DNA from: Paraburkholderia sp. LEh10
Lineage (GTDB): Bacteria; Pseudomonadota; Gammaproteobacteria; Burkholderiales; Burkholderiaceae
Length of the DNA: 42,006 nt
Assembly (NCBI RefSeq): GCF_017814945.1
Contig: NZ_JAGIPX010000066.1
Span: forward strand, 1 to 42,006
Direction: 5' to 3'
A program made the translations under genes and the position numbers. A model generated the notes under the pieces. That model ran no database searches. It saw nothing but the letters and a program-made list of their open reading frames with translations, and had not been told where the DNA came from. This document shows positions 7,912 to 19,508 of this stretch, piece after piece (positions within the stretch are counted from its first letter, which is position 1; every line of letters begins with the position of its first letter).

Positions 7912-9294
7912 TCACTCGGCAGCGGCCTCGTCGGAGGACAGGTCCACATCGGCGGCTTCGGCGGCCGAGGGCGTCGTGCCTGCCGGCGTTGCCGCGCTTG
8001 ACGCCGCAGCGGGCGCGAGCGTCAACGACGTCCGCGCCCCCGGCGCGCTGACGGGCACCGCACGCGGCTCGTTGTCGTGAATGACGGCGCGAATGCGCGG
8101 ATAAATCTGCCGCTCCCAGCGCTGCCCGTTGAACACGCCGTAATGTCCGACGCCCGTCTGCACGTGATGCGTCTTCAGATAGGGCCGCAGCCTGTCGCAC
8201 AGATCCTGCGCGGCGAGCGTCTGTCCGACCGCGCAGATATCGTCGCGCTCGCCTTCCACCGTCAGCAGCGCGGTGCGCCGTATCTTCGAGGGCTCGACGC
8301 GCCGTCCCTTCACTTCCAGTTCATGCAGCGGCAGCGCATGCCGCTGAAACACGGTATCGACGGTCTCCAGATAGAAGTCCGCCGTCAGGTCCATCGTCGC
8401 GAAGTATTCTTCATAGAAGACGCGGATCGCGTCGGCCTTTTCCGGGTCACCCTTCGATTGCTCGCGATACATCGTTTCGAACGACTCCAGATGCCGTTCG
8501 AGATTCATCGACATGAACGCGTTCAGTTGCACGAAGCCTGGATAGACGCGCCGGAACGCGCCCCGAAAGCCAACCGGCACCGCGCTGATCAGGTTTTGTT
8601 CGAACCACTCGATCGGCCTGCTCCTGGCGAGTTCGTTCACGCGGGTCGGATTCACACGTGTGTCGATCGGGCCTGCCATCAGCGTCATGCTCGCGGGCTG
8701 CGCGGGGTCGTCGTCGGCCGCCATCAGCGCGACTGCGGCGAGCGCGGCGACGGTCGGCTGGCAAACAGCCAGCAGATGCGTGCCGTGGCCGATCGTTGCG
8801 GTGAAGTCGATCACGTGCTGCACGAACTCGTCGAAGCCGAAGCGTCCCGCCGATAGCGGCACGTCGCGCGGGTTGTGCCAGTCGGTGATATAGACGTCGT
8901 GCTCGGCGAGCATCGTGCGAACCGTGCCGCGCAGCAGCGTCGCAAAATGGCCCGACATCGGCGCGATGACGAGCACGCGCGGCTGCGGCACGTCGAACGA
9001 TGCGTGCTTGCGGAAATGCAGCAGCGAACAGAAGGGCGTGGCCTGCACGACTTCTTCGAGCACATCGACTCGCTGTCCTTCGACATCGACGCAGCCGATG
9101 CCGAACGGCGGGCGCACATGCGTGAGGCCCGCGAGCGTCAACAGATCGGCCGACGCGCGCAGCGTCAGCCCGTCCGGCGTGCCGGCATAGTCCGGCCACG
9201 CATCGAGTGCGCCGCACATCAGCGACGCGCCATGCCGCAACGGCAGCATCAGATTGGCGAACGCCTGGTACGCCGGATAAGCGAACGGATTCAT
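7912..9294 (-). CDS. phaZ: Intracellular polyhydroxybutyrate depolymerase (PhaZ)
   Basis: A 460-residue alpha/beta hydrolase of the intracellular PHB depolymerase family, which hydrolyses native storage granules in the cytosol. As in Ralstonia PhaZa1, the nucleophile is a cysteine in the place of the lipase-box serine: LLAVCQPTVAALA, Cys178. Asp351 or Asp352 in VEGERDDI and His384 in GVGHYGVFNG complete the triad. The start at 9294 (MNPFAYPAYQAF) matches the family N-terminus; the frame is open to 9468 but that part lacks family character. Residues 411-460 are an unusual Ala/Ser/Thr-rich acidic tail not expected in the roughly 410-residue family. Its divergent neighbour is a glutathione transferase gene. 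Confidence 0.9.
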   Translation of the reverse strand: MNPFAYPAYQAFANLMLPLRHGASLMCGALDAWPDYAGTPDGLTLRASADLLTLAGLTHVRPPFGIGCVDVEGQRVDVLEEVVQATPFCSLLHFRKHASFDVPQPRVLVIAPMSGHFATLLRGTVRTMLAEHDVYITDWHNPRDVPLSAGRFGFDEFVQHVIDFTATIGHGTHLLAVCQPTVAALAAVALMAADDDPAQPASMTLMAGPIDTRVNPTRVNELARSRPIEWFEQNLISAVPVGFRGAFRRVYPGFVQLNAFMSMNLERHLESFETMYREQSKGDPEKADAIRVFYEEYFATMDLTADFYLETVDTVFQRHALPLHELEVKGRRVEPSKIRRTALLTVEGERDDICAVGQTLAAQDLCDRLRPYLKTHHVQTGVGHYGVFNGQRWERQIYPRIRAVIHDNEPRAVPVSAPGARTSLTLAPAAASSAATPAGTTPSAAEAADVDLSSDEAAAE

Positions 9295-9518
9295 GGCTTT
9301 CGCACACAAGCAAAAGGAACTGAGCCCGATGAAAGGCAAGTCATATGCCAATCGGCGCAATGGCGGGGCCGAGCGATTGATGCGCGTGCATATGCATTGG
9401 CATGGCACTTGCGCCCTTTGCCTCAAGGTGCCTGGTTTGCCGCTATTTGGTGCGTGCGTGCCCGGCATCGTGCATCGCGGGCCGCCGGGAGCGGCGCGAC
9501 ATTCCGAAGGAGGGCGAC

Positions 9519-10184
9519 ATGGCTGACGACATGACGAAGACCACGCTGACGATCAGCAGCCGGAACTATTCTTCGTGGTCGCTGCGCGGCTGGCTGCTGG
9601 CGAAGTTCAGCGGACTGCCATTCGACGAAATCGTGATGCCCGTCGACGACCCTGCTGCGCGAGCCGAACTTCTGTTGCTGTCGCCTTCGATACTCGTGCC
9701 CTGTCTCGTGCACGACGGCGTCAAGGTGTGGGACACACTGGCGATCGCCGAATACCTGAACGAGGTGCGGCCCGACGCGGGGCTGTTGCCGAAAGAGCGC
9801 AAGGCGCGCGCGCATTGCCGCGCGATCTGCGGCGAAATGCACTCGGGTTTCAGCGCGTTGCGCTCGGCCTTGCCAATGAATCTGAAAGCGCATTTCCCCG
9901 GCTTCAAGGTATGGGCGCGCGCGCAGTCCGATATCGACCGTATCGTGACGATCTGGCGCGAGTGCCTCGAGCAGTACGGCGGGCCCTTTCTGTTTGGCGA
10001 GCGAAGCGCCGCGGATGCGATGTATGCGCCCGTCGTCACGCGATTCATGACCTATGACGTGCAACTCGATCGCGACATCGTCGAATATGGGCAGCGCATT
10101 CTCGCGATGCCTGAGATGCAGCAGTGGATCGCAGACGCGCACAAGGAGGTCGACGAAATCGACGAACTCGATGTCGAGTTCTAG
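9519..10184 (+). CDS. Glutathione S-transferase family protein
   Basis: A 221-residue protein. The N-terminal thioredoxin-like domain begins with TLTISSRNYSSWSLRGWLLAK, where the serines hold the place of the catalytic residue. It continues with the cis-Pro strand PSILVPCLVHDG and DTLAIAEYLNE, which binds the gamma-glutamyl part of glutathione. The C-terminal all-helical domain includes FLFGERSAADAMYAPVVTRF, the N-capping box region. The start at 9519 has a strong AGGAGG 5 bases upstream. The substrate is unknown; the family detoxifies electrophiles or reduces glutathione conjugates. Confidence 0.88.
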   Translation: MADDMTKTTLTISSRNYSSWSLRGWLLAKFSGLPFDEIVMPVDDPAARAELLLLSPSILVPCLVHDGVKVWDTLAIAEYLNEVRPDAGLLPKERKARAHCRAICGEMHSGFSALRSALPMNLKAHFPGFKVWARAQSDIDRIVTIWRECLEQYGGPFLFGERSAADAMYAPVVTRFMTYDVQLDRDIVEYGQRILAMPEMQQWIADAHKEVDEIDELDVEF

Positions 10185-10294
10185 GCGCGGCGCGCGCAAC
10201 GCCGCGCCGCACTCACGCAATGCGCACGCGTGGCCGTCCGGCTTGAACACGCTGACCGCCTGCGCGAGCCTTGAAAGCGTGGTTGTTGTTCGAG

Positions 10295-12841
<2,547 letters not shown>

Positions 12842-12889
12842 GGCTTGCAGACTCCAGTTGCGGCGCACAAGCGCTTCACTGAGCCAGTA

Positions 12890-12916
12890 TTGACCTTCCC
12901 ATGATGGGAAGGTCAA
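12890..12916 (-). promoter_or_regulatory. CueR-type (MerR family) operator-promoter of copA
   Basis: Arms TTGACCTTCCCAT and ATGGGAAGGTCAA flank one central base, a 27-bp perfect dyad. Read on the minus strand, TTGACC serves as the -35 box and a 19-bp spacer leads to an AATACT-type -10. The overlong spacer filled by a dyad is the hallmark of MerR-family metal regulators, and ACCTTCCC/GGGAAGGT is the CueR/Cu type. It lies 49 bp upstream of the copA start. Confidence 0.88.
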
Positions 12917-12949
12917 GAGACTTTCGGCACGGGCGCCGGTTAGATCCGC

Positions 12950-13594
12950 TCAGTCGAGCGCGGGCGGCGCTTCGAGAATCGCTTCGGCCACGGCGCGCTG
13001 CCCGTCGCTGCCGCGCTCGTCCAGCGCGGCCGCCGCGCCGCGCCGGTCGGCGGACGCCTTGTTCTGGCTCAGCTTCCATTTGCCAGTCAGCCTCGTCACC
13101 TCGATCTCGATGCCGACGATGTTGCCCAGCATCTGCGAGATGAAGTCGGCGGGCGCGTCGCCCATCTTCCACGGCACCGGCTCGCCCGCTTCCATCCTGC
13201 GCGTGAGCCGCGCGACGAGGCCGCGCACGAACGCTTCGTCGTCGCGCACGGCGATCGGTCCGTGCGCGTGCACGACCATATAGTTGTACGTCGGCACCTG
13301 GCGATGCGCCTCGTGCTTGCTTGGATACCACGTCGGCGAGATGTACGCTGTCGGTCCCTGAAAGATCACGAGCGCGTCCGGGCGTTCGGCCGCTTCCTGC
13401 CAGACGGGATTCGCCCGCGCGACGTGCGCCCGCAGCGTGCCGTGCGGACCTTTGCCCGCATCGAACTCGAACGGCAGATGGTTCGCGTCGAGCCCATCCG
13501 GGCCGACGGTCACGAGCGAGCCGAGCGGATAGTCGGCGATCAGCCGGTGGAGCACTTCCAGACGGTTCTCTTCGAAGTGGGCGGGGACGTACAT
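12950..13594 (-). CDS. PaiB-family FMN-binding (putative negative transcriptional regulator) protein
   Basis: A 214-residue protein of the PaiB family, which has an FMN-binding split-barrel fold. Typical segments are the N-terminus MYVPAHFEE, LIADYPLGSLVTVGPDGLDANHLPF, ALVIFQGPTAYISPTWYPSK, PTYNYMVVHAHG, and the C-terminal MLGNIVGIEIEVTRLTGKWKLSQN. Bacillus PaiB was described as a transcriptional repressor with PaiA, but most members are uncharacterised. GGAG lies about 8 bases before the ATG at 13594; the reading from 13636 adds only a Ser-rich stretch. It ends 33 bp short of the copA operator and is probably its own unit. Confidence 0.88.
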   Translation of the reverse strand: MYVPAHFEENRLEVLHRLIADYPLGSLVTVGPDGLDANHLPFEFDAGKGPHGTLRAHVARANPVWQEAAERPDALVIFQGPTAYISPTWYPSKHEAHRQVPTYNYMVVHAHGPIAVRDDEAFVRGLVARLTRRMEAGEPVPWKMGDAPADFISQMLGNIVGIEIEVTRLTGKWKLSQNKASADRRGAAAALDERGSDGQRAVAEAILEAPPALD

Positions 13595-13832
13595 GACTCG
13601 GCTCCGGGAGGAAGACGGCGGCTCTGACGACGCCAAACTTTTAAACGTACCTGAAAATTCGCTGGCGCGCTCATGTTCTCGCCTTATTGCTTGCCGACGC
13701 GGCGCGGATAAGTTAAAACCCGATCACAGAAAAGGGATGTCAGAATTTTTCGGCAAGTCCGGCGCGGGCGGGGGCTCGGCGGACCGCGCCTGTTCTGACA
13801 CGAAAGTGACATCCAGGACCGCGGTTCATCGA

Positions 13833-15248
13833 ATGATAAAAAATCACCGAGAACAATCTCCGTTTCAACTGGCCTGCGTGGCGTTAGCGGGCGTTGCATT
13901 CCTTGCCGGATGCTCGTCGACACCTATCGTGGCGTCCAAGCCTTCTGGATGGATCAAGGACGAAGTCGCCGACTCCTACGTTTTTGCCTATCCGCTCGTG
14001 CTGATGGGCGCCATGCGCGACGCAGCCGTCGGCACGGGCCCCGGCCAGGCGCCCGTCAACACGCTGCGCCACGCGACGGCGCTGCCGCCCGTCGGCGCGC
14101 ATAATCCGCCGACGCCCGGCATCGATACGCTCGACTCGACCGCATGGCTCGATGTCGGCGACGAGCCGGTGATCGTCGCGCTGCCCGCGTCGACGGGCCG
14201 CTACATGGATGCGCGCGCGCTCGACATGTGGACCAACGTGATGTGGTCCACGGGCGCGCAGATCACGTCGCGCGCAGCGGGCATCAAGGCGCAGACGGTC
14301 GCGTTCGCGAAGCCCGACTGGAAGGGCGATTTGCCAAAAGGCGTCCAGCGTATCGACGCGCCCACGCGCAATATCTGGCTCGACGTGCGCATCCAGTCGA
14401 ACGGCGCGCACGATCTGTCGGCGGTGCGCAAGTTGCAGCGTGGCATCCGCGTGGTGCCGCTGTCCGTCTACACGGGCGACGCGTCCGCGGCGTCCGTCGC
14501 GCCGCGCAGCATGCCGGGCGATGCGAGCGCGCCGGGCACGCCCGCCGAGCAGGTCGCCTCGCTCGATGCAAAAGGCTTCTTCGAGCGCGTCGCACAATTG
14601 CTGCCCGACAATCCGCCGTCGCCCGCCGATCCGCACGCGCTCAAGTTCCTCGCCGACCTCGGCGTGAAGCCCGACGAACCCGTCGCGCTGCCCGCATCGG
14701 CCAGCGATGCAATCGCGGGCGGTCTCGCGGACGGCCGCGTGCGCATCGCGACGCCGCCTGGCAACATGCTGACGGTCAATGGCTGGAGCTGGTTCGGCGA
14801 TGGCGTCGGCAGCTATGGTCCCGACTATGCGTTGCGTGCGTATGCGGTTTATGTGCAGCCGGGCATCGGCACGAAGGAGGACGAAGAGCGCGCCAGCGTC
14901 TCGCTCGACAGCGACGGCCATGCGCTGAACGGCGCGAACCGCTATGTGCTGCACTTCGAGCCGAACCAGGTGCCGCCCGTGCGCGGCTTCTGGTCGGTCA
15001 CCGCGTACACGAAGGACGGCGCGCTCGGCGACAGCGCGCCTGCGCGCGCGTCCGTCGGCGACAAGACGGGTGTGCGGCGCAATCGCGACGGTTCCATCGA
15101 TGTGACCGTGTCGTCGGTGAAGCCGCGTAAGGCGGCGAACTGGCTGCCCGCGCCGCGCGGCGACGTGCAGCTCGTGCTGCGGCTGTATGCGCCGAAGCCT
15201 GAGGCCAGCGATGGCACCTGGCAGCCGCCTGCCGTCGTGCGGCAGTAG
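13833..15248 (+). CDS. DUF1254/DUF1214 domain lipoprotein
   Basis: A 471-residue protein. The N-terminus is a lipoprotein signal with lipobox LAGC (Cys27). DUF1254 follows (about residues 45-160, including SYVFAYPLVLMGAMRD, NTLRHATALPP and LDSTAWLDVGDEPVIVALPAS) and then a C-terminal DUF1214 (about 350-470, with GSYGPDYALRAYAVY, NRYVLHFEPNQVPPVRGFWSVT and GDVQLVLRLYAP). These paired domains occur in many proteobacterial exported proteins; their biochemical role is not established. The start at 13833 is the nearest ATG to the signal peptide. No clear ribosome site is visible there and the frame is open to 13593, so the start is uncertain. Confidence 0.85.
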   Translation: MIKNHREQSPFQLACVALAGVAFLAGCSSTPIVASKPSGWIKDEVADSYVFAYPLVLMGAMRDAAVGTGPGQAPVNTLRHATALPPVGAHNPPTPGIDTLDSTAWLDVGDEPVIVALPASTGRYMDARALDMWTNVMWSTGAQITSRAAGIKAQTVAFAKPDWKGDLPKGVQRIDAPTRNIWLDVRIQSNGAHDLSAVRKLQRGIRVVPLSVYTGDASAASVAPRSMPGDASAPGTPAEQVASLDAKGFFERVAQLLPDNPPSPADPHALKFLADLGVKPDEPVALPASASDAIAGGLADGRVRIATPPGNMLTVNGWSWFGDGVGSYGPDYALRAYAVYVQPGIGTKEDEERASVSLDSDGHALNGANRYVLHFEPNQVPPVRGFWSVTAYTKDGALGDSAPARASVGDKTGVRRNRDGSIDVTVSSVKPRKAANWLPAPRGDVQLVLRLYAPKPEASDGTWQPPAVVRQ

Positions 15249-15284
15249 AGCGGCGACGTGTCCGCTGCATGACGCCGGCGACGG

Positions 15285-15325
15285 TGCGTGGGACGGGAGT
15301 AAGGCGCTGACGCGCCGGCTCTCGA
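15285..15325. repeat. Single diverged copy of the hairpin repeat
   Basis: GTGGGACGGGAGTAAGGCGC, loop TGAC, then GCGCC and CTCTCG. It shares the GGGACGGGAGT lead and GGCGC/GCGCC core with the arrays at 4302 and 25131, but the outer arm pairs only in part. It sits 37 bp after the DUF1254/DUF1214 gene. Confidence 0.7.
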
Positions 15326-15497
15326 ACACGCTTGTATGCGTGCTCCTACCGCTTACACTTTCTAACGTTTATTTGCGTTCAACGGTCGTCATTCTCATGA
15401 CATTTGATGGTTTGTCAAAAGTTCGCGACGTATACTTCGGGCAAGCTAAATCTTCGTCACAGCGGCGAGCTTTGCGCCGCATCACTCGCGACCGAGC

Positions 15498-18400
15498 ATG
15501 GCAAGCCCCAACAAAGCAATTCTCGCTTCCTCCGTTCAGACCGTCCGCGAAGTCGCACAAGGACGCAGCGCAAGACGCATCGTCCTCATCCTGTTCGTCG
15601 TGCTGGCGGTGTTCGGCGTGCTCGGCTTTTTCGCCGCGCCGCCGCTGATCCGCCATATCGCCGAACAGCAGTTGAGTCAGCAACTTGACCGGCCGGCCAG
15701 CATCGGCCGCATCGCGCTCAATCCGTACACCCTCAATTTCGAAGCGGACCGCGTGCATATAGGCGAGCGCGGCGGCAAGGGCGACTTCGTCGATATCGAG
15801 CGGCTGATCGTGCGGGCCTCGTGGAGTTCGATTTTCCGGCTCGCGCCCGTCGTCGATGAAGTGAAGGTCGACTCGCCGAGGTTCACGATCGTCCGCTACG
15901 ACGCGCAGCGCTTCAATTTCTCCGACCTCATCGAGAAGTTCGCAAAGCAGCCGTCCAGGCCGGACAGCAAGCCCGCGCAGTTCTCGATCTCGAACATCCG
16001 GCTGGAGAACGGCAAGGTCACCTTCGATGACCGGCTTCTCGGTGTCACGCATGTCGTCGATCAATGGCGGCTCGGCATTCCGTTCATCGCCACCTTGCCG
16101 TCGAAGACGGACATCTTCGTCGAACCGCTGCTGCGCGCGCGGATCGACGGCAGCCCGCTCGCCATCGACGGCCGCACGAAGCCGTTCGCGAAGTCGCGCG
16201 AATCGGAAGTGTCGCTGCGCTTCGAAGGGCTCGACGTGCCGAAGCTGCTGTCGTACTCACCGGCGAAGCTGCCCGTCACGGTCGAGGCGGGCAAGCTGTC
16301 GAGCGATCTGAAGATGCGCTTCGTGATGACGGACAACGCGCCATCGCTGCGCATCACGGGGACGACGGATCTCGCCGACATCGACGTGCTCGACGAGCAC
16401 AAGGCGCCGTTTTTCGCCGCGCGGTCGCTGCATCTGGCGGCGGCGATGCTGGAGCCGTTGAAGAGCGTCTACCGCTTCGACGACATCCGCCTCGACGCGC
16501 CCACCGTGCACCTCGCGCGCGACAAGAGCGGCGTGCTGAGCGTGCAGCATACGTTCGCACCCGCGCCGGCTGCCGCCGCGAGCGCGCCCGCGGCAGCGTC
16601 AGCAACGGGCAGCGAAGCGAGGCCCGAAGCAGCGAAGGCTGCGCCGCCGCTCGATCTGTCGATCAGGCAATTCGCGCTGTCCAACGGCACGGTCAATGTG
16701 CAGGACGAGGCGGCGTCGCGGCACGTGTCAGCGGGGCTGAACAATCTTGCCGTGACGCTCGCGGACTTCTCGACGCTCGGCACGACGCCCGCGCGCTATA
16801 CGCTGAACACGAACATCACGAATCAGCCGCAGAGCACGCTCGCCGTGACGGGCAACCTCGCGCTCGCCGCGAAAACCGCCGACGCGAAGATCGATCTGAA
16901 GTCGGCGCAACTGCCCGTCCTGCAGCCGTATCTCGACACGCTGACGGCGGCGAAGGTCGTCGATGGAACGCTCAGCGTGCAGACGAACCTGGCGGCGAAC
17001 TGGTCGAAAGAACCCGTCGATCTGCAGATCGGCGCAAGCCAGATCAGTCTGCAATCGCTGAAACTGGCGGCCGCCGGGACGAAGCAGCCGGTCATCGCGA
17101 TCGCGCAAGGCAAGACCAGCGTCAAGCACGTGGATTTGACGGCCCGCAAGGCGGAGATCGACGGCGTCGATCTGACGGGCTTGTCCGTCGATGCGCAGCG
17201 CCTGACAGACGGCAGAATCGATCTCGCCGCGCTCGCCGCTCCGCCGAGCGAAGCCGTGCACGAGCGCACCGTGATCCACGCGGCCAGGAAGGCGACGGAA
17301 GAAGGGCCTGCGTGGCGCTACAGCATCGGCGAACTGAATCTGAAAGACGCGTCGGCCACGTTCACCGACAACACGACCGCGCGTCCCGTCAAAGTCGTCG
17401 TGACGCCGCTGCAGCTGAAAGTGCAGAAGATCACGGAAGACCTGAGCCATGCGCTGCCCGTCTATCTGCAGGCGACGGTCAACGGCAAGGGCACGCTCGG
17501 CGTGAAAGGCGACATGACGGCGGCGCCGCTCAAGCTCGCCGTGAAGATCGACGCGAACCAGCTGGACGCCGCCGCGTTCGAGCCGTACTTCGGTAACACG
17601 TTGAATGCGACGGTCGCGAGCGCGCTGCTGAACGCGAGCGGCGACGTGACGATGGCGCAGGGCGAGAAGTCGAAGGGCGTGCGCGCGGCTTATCGCGGCA
17701 GCGCGGCGCTCGTCGATGTGCGGATGATCGACAAGGCGACGTCCGACCCGTTCGCGGGCTGGCGCTCGCTGGCGCTGACGGGCCTGAAGGCGAACTATGA
17801 CGAGCACGGCACCGATGTCGATGCGGCCAAGGTCACGTTCACGAACTTCTATGGCCGCGTGCTGCTCGACGCGCAAGGCAAGCTGAATTTGAAAGACGTG
17901 ATCGCGCATGAGTCGGGCGCGCCGCAGTCGCTGACGCGCGACAAGAGCGGCAAGGGCAGGGAGCCCGTGCCGCTCAGTCCGCCCGCGGCATCGGAAGCGC
18001 AGGCCGCTGCGCCCGCTTCCGCCGCTTCGGGCGCGAATGCCACGAACGCGACGGTGACGGCGGCGGCGCCGTCGCAAAGCCCGGTGCGCCTGCACTTTGG
18101 TCAGCTCGTGCTGCAAAACGGCCGCGTCAACTACACGGACAACTTCATCAAGCCGAATTACACGGCGAACCTGATCGCAATTCAGGGGACGGTGGGCGCG
18201 TTCGGCACCGACTCGAAGCAGCCCGCGCCCGTCGATGTATCGGCGAAGCTCGCCGCCAATGGGCCGATCACGATCCGTGGCACTGTGAACCCACTGATCG
18301 CGAAGCCGGCGCTCGATCTGACGGCGACGGCGCACGGCATCGAACTGACCAACCTGACGCCGTACTCGGCGAAGTACGCGGGCTATCCGATCAGGAAGGG

Positions 18401-19271
18401 CAAGCTCAATGTCGATCTGCACTATCAGCTGGCAAACGACCAGTTGACGGCGAACAACCATATCTTCATCGATCAGCTCACGTTCGGCGACCATGTCGAC
18501 AACGACACGGCGACCAAACTGCCCGTGAAGCTTGCGATCTCGCTGCTGAAGAATTCTCGTGGCGAGATCGATGTGAATATTCCCGTCTCCGGTTCGCTGA
18601 ACAATCCGGAGTTCAGCATCGGCGGGTTGATCTGGCATGCGGTGCTGAATCTGCTGCAAAAGGCAGTGACCGCGCCGTTCTCGCTGCTCGCGCATGCGTT
18701 CGGCGGCGGTGGCGAGGAACTGGGCTACGTCGAGTTCGACGCCGGTTCCGCCGTGCTGTCCGATACGGCGCAGAAGAAGCTCGACACCATCGTCAAGGCG
18801 CTCTCCGACAAGCCGTCGATCCGCATCGAAATCATCGGCCGCGTCGATCCCGCCGTCGATCAGCCGGCGCTGCGCACGGCCTATGTCGACCGGCTCGTGC
18901 GCCAGCAGAAGGTGAAGGACGTCGTGGGTAACGGCGCGAGCGTCGATCCGATGAAGGTCAAGGTCGATGACACGGAATACGACAAGTACCTGACAAAAGC
19001 CTACAAGGATGCCGACTTCAAGAAGCCGCGCAATATCGTCGGCCTGACAAAAACCTTGCCCGACGACGACATGAAGGCGGCGCTCGCCGAACATGCGCCC
19101 GTCACGGATGCGAGTTTGCGCGATCTGGCGCAGCAGCGGGCGCAGGCGGTGCAGCAGTACTTCGAGGGCAAGATCGACAGCAGCCGGGTGTTCATCGTGG
19201 CGCCGAAGCTCGATGCTTCGGGCATCAACGACAAGGGCGCGACGACGCGCGTCGATTTCGGCCTGAAGTAA
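15498..19271 (+). CDS. AsmA-like DUF748 envelope protein
   Basis: A 1257-residue protein. One N-terminal membrane helix (residues 27-49, IVLILFVVLAVFGVLGFFA) is followed by PPLIRHIAEQQLSQQLDRPASIGRIALNPYTLNFE, the AsmA/DUF748 start. Long beta-rich repeats follow (many LxNGxVxFxD units, such as RLENGKVTFDD and VLQNGRVNYTD). Two Ala-rich low-complexity linkers sit near residues 355-375 and 830-860. The C-terminal part contains an OmpA-like stretch (YVEFDAGSAVLSDTAQKKLDTIVKAL). AsmA-like proteins are thought to bridge the periplasm and affect lipid transport to the outer membrane; that role here is inference. It is transcribed alone; TATACT at 15431 is a possible -10 box. Confidence 0.85.
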   Translation: MASPNKAILASSVQTVREVAQGRSARRIVLILFVVLAVFGVLGFFAAPPLIRHIAEQQLSQQLDRPASIGRIALNPYTLNFEADRVHIGERGGKGDFVDIERLIVRASWSSIFRLAPVVDEVKVDSPRFTIVRYDAQRFNFSDLIEKFAKQPSRPDSKPAQFSISNIRLENGKVTFDDRLLGVTHVVDQWRLGIPFIATLPSKTDIFVEPLLRARIDGSPLAIDGRTKPFAKSRESEVSLRFEGLDVPKLLSYSPAKLPVTVEAGKLSSDLKMRFVMTDNAPSLRITGTTDLADIDVLDEHKAPFFAARSLHLAAAMLEPLKSVYRFDDIRLDAPTVHLARDKSGVLSVQHTFAPAPAAAASAPAAASATGSEARPEAAKAAPPLDLSIRQFALSNGTVNVQDEAASRHVSAGLNNLAVTLADFSTLGTTPARYTLNTNITNQPQSTLAVTGNLALAAKTADAKIDLKSAQLPVLQPYLDTLTAAKVVDGTLSVQTNLAANWSKEPVDLQIGASQISLQSLKLAAAGTKQPVIAIAQGKTSVKHVDLTARKAEIDGVDLTGLSVDAQRLTDGRIDLAALAAPPSEAVHERTVIHAARKATEEGPAWRYSIGELNLKDASATFTDNTTARPVKVVVTPLQLKVQKITEDLSHALPVYLQATVNGKGTLGVKGDMTAAPLKLAVKIDANQLDAAAFEPYFGNTLNATVASALLNASGDVTMAQGEKSKGVRAAYRGSAALVDVRMIDKATSDPFAGWRSLALTGLKANYDEHGTDVDAAKVTFTNFYGRVLLDAQGKLNLKDVIAHESGAPQSLTRDKSGKGREPVPLSPPAASEAQAAAPASAASGANATNATVTAAAPSQSPVRLHFGQLVLQNGRVNYTDNFIKPNYTANLIAIQGTVGAFGTDSKQPAPVDVSAKLAANGPITIRGTVNPLIAKPALDLTATAHGIELTNLTPYSAKYAGYPIRKGKLNVDLHYQLANDQLTANNHIFIDQLTFGDHVDNDTATKLPVKLAISLLKNSRGEIDVNIPVSGSLNNPEFSIGGLIWHAVLNLLQKAVTAPFSLLAHAFGGGGEELGYVEFDAGSAVLSDTAQKKLDTIVKALSDKPSIRIEIIGRVDPAVDQPALRTAYVDRLVRQQKVKDVVGNGASVDPMKVKVDDTEYDKYLTKAYKDADFKKPRNIVGLTKTLPDDDMKAALAEHAPVTDASLRDLAQQRAQAVQQYFEGKIDSSRVFIVAPKLDASGINDKGATTRVDFGLK

Positions 19272-19508
19272 CGCACGTCTCGCTTCTTTCAGCGGCGTCG
19301 GCCATGTGCCGGCGCGGCGCTTTCACTTACGTTTGTGCACATCTTTGCCGGTTTCCGTGGCGCGCGGGTCAACAATCGTCAAGGATGACTGATCGAACCC
19401 CCATAGGGTCAACCCATCCGCGCGACGTTCGTTTAGGATGCCAACCTTTGTGCGGCCACGCTGCGGCATGCGGCTGGCTGGCTCGCCGATGCAATCCTTC
19501 ACGTCCGT

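Noticed and set aside
12842..12916. Longer CopA N-terminus starting at 12916
   Set aside because: It would place the start codon inside the CueR-type operator and upstream of the expected transcription start.
16728..19094. 788-codon open frame on the minus strand
   Set aside because: Antisense shadow of the DUF748 gene, Arg-rich, no recognisable motif.
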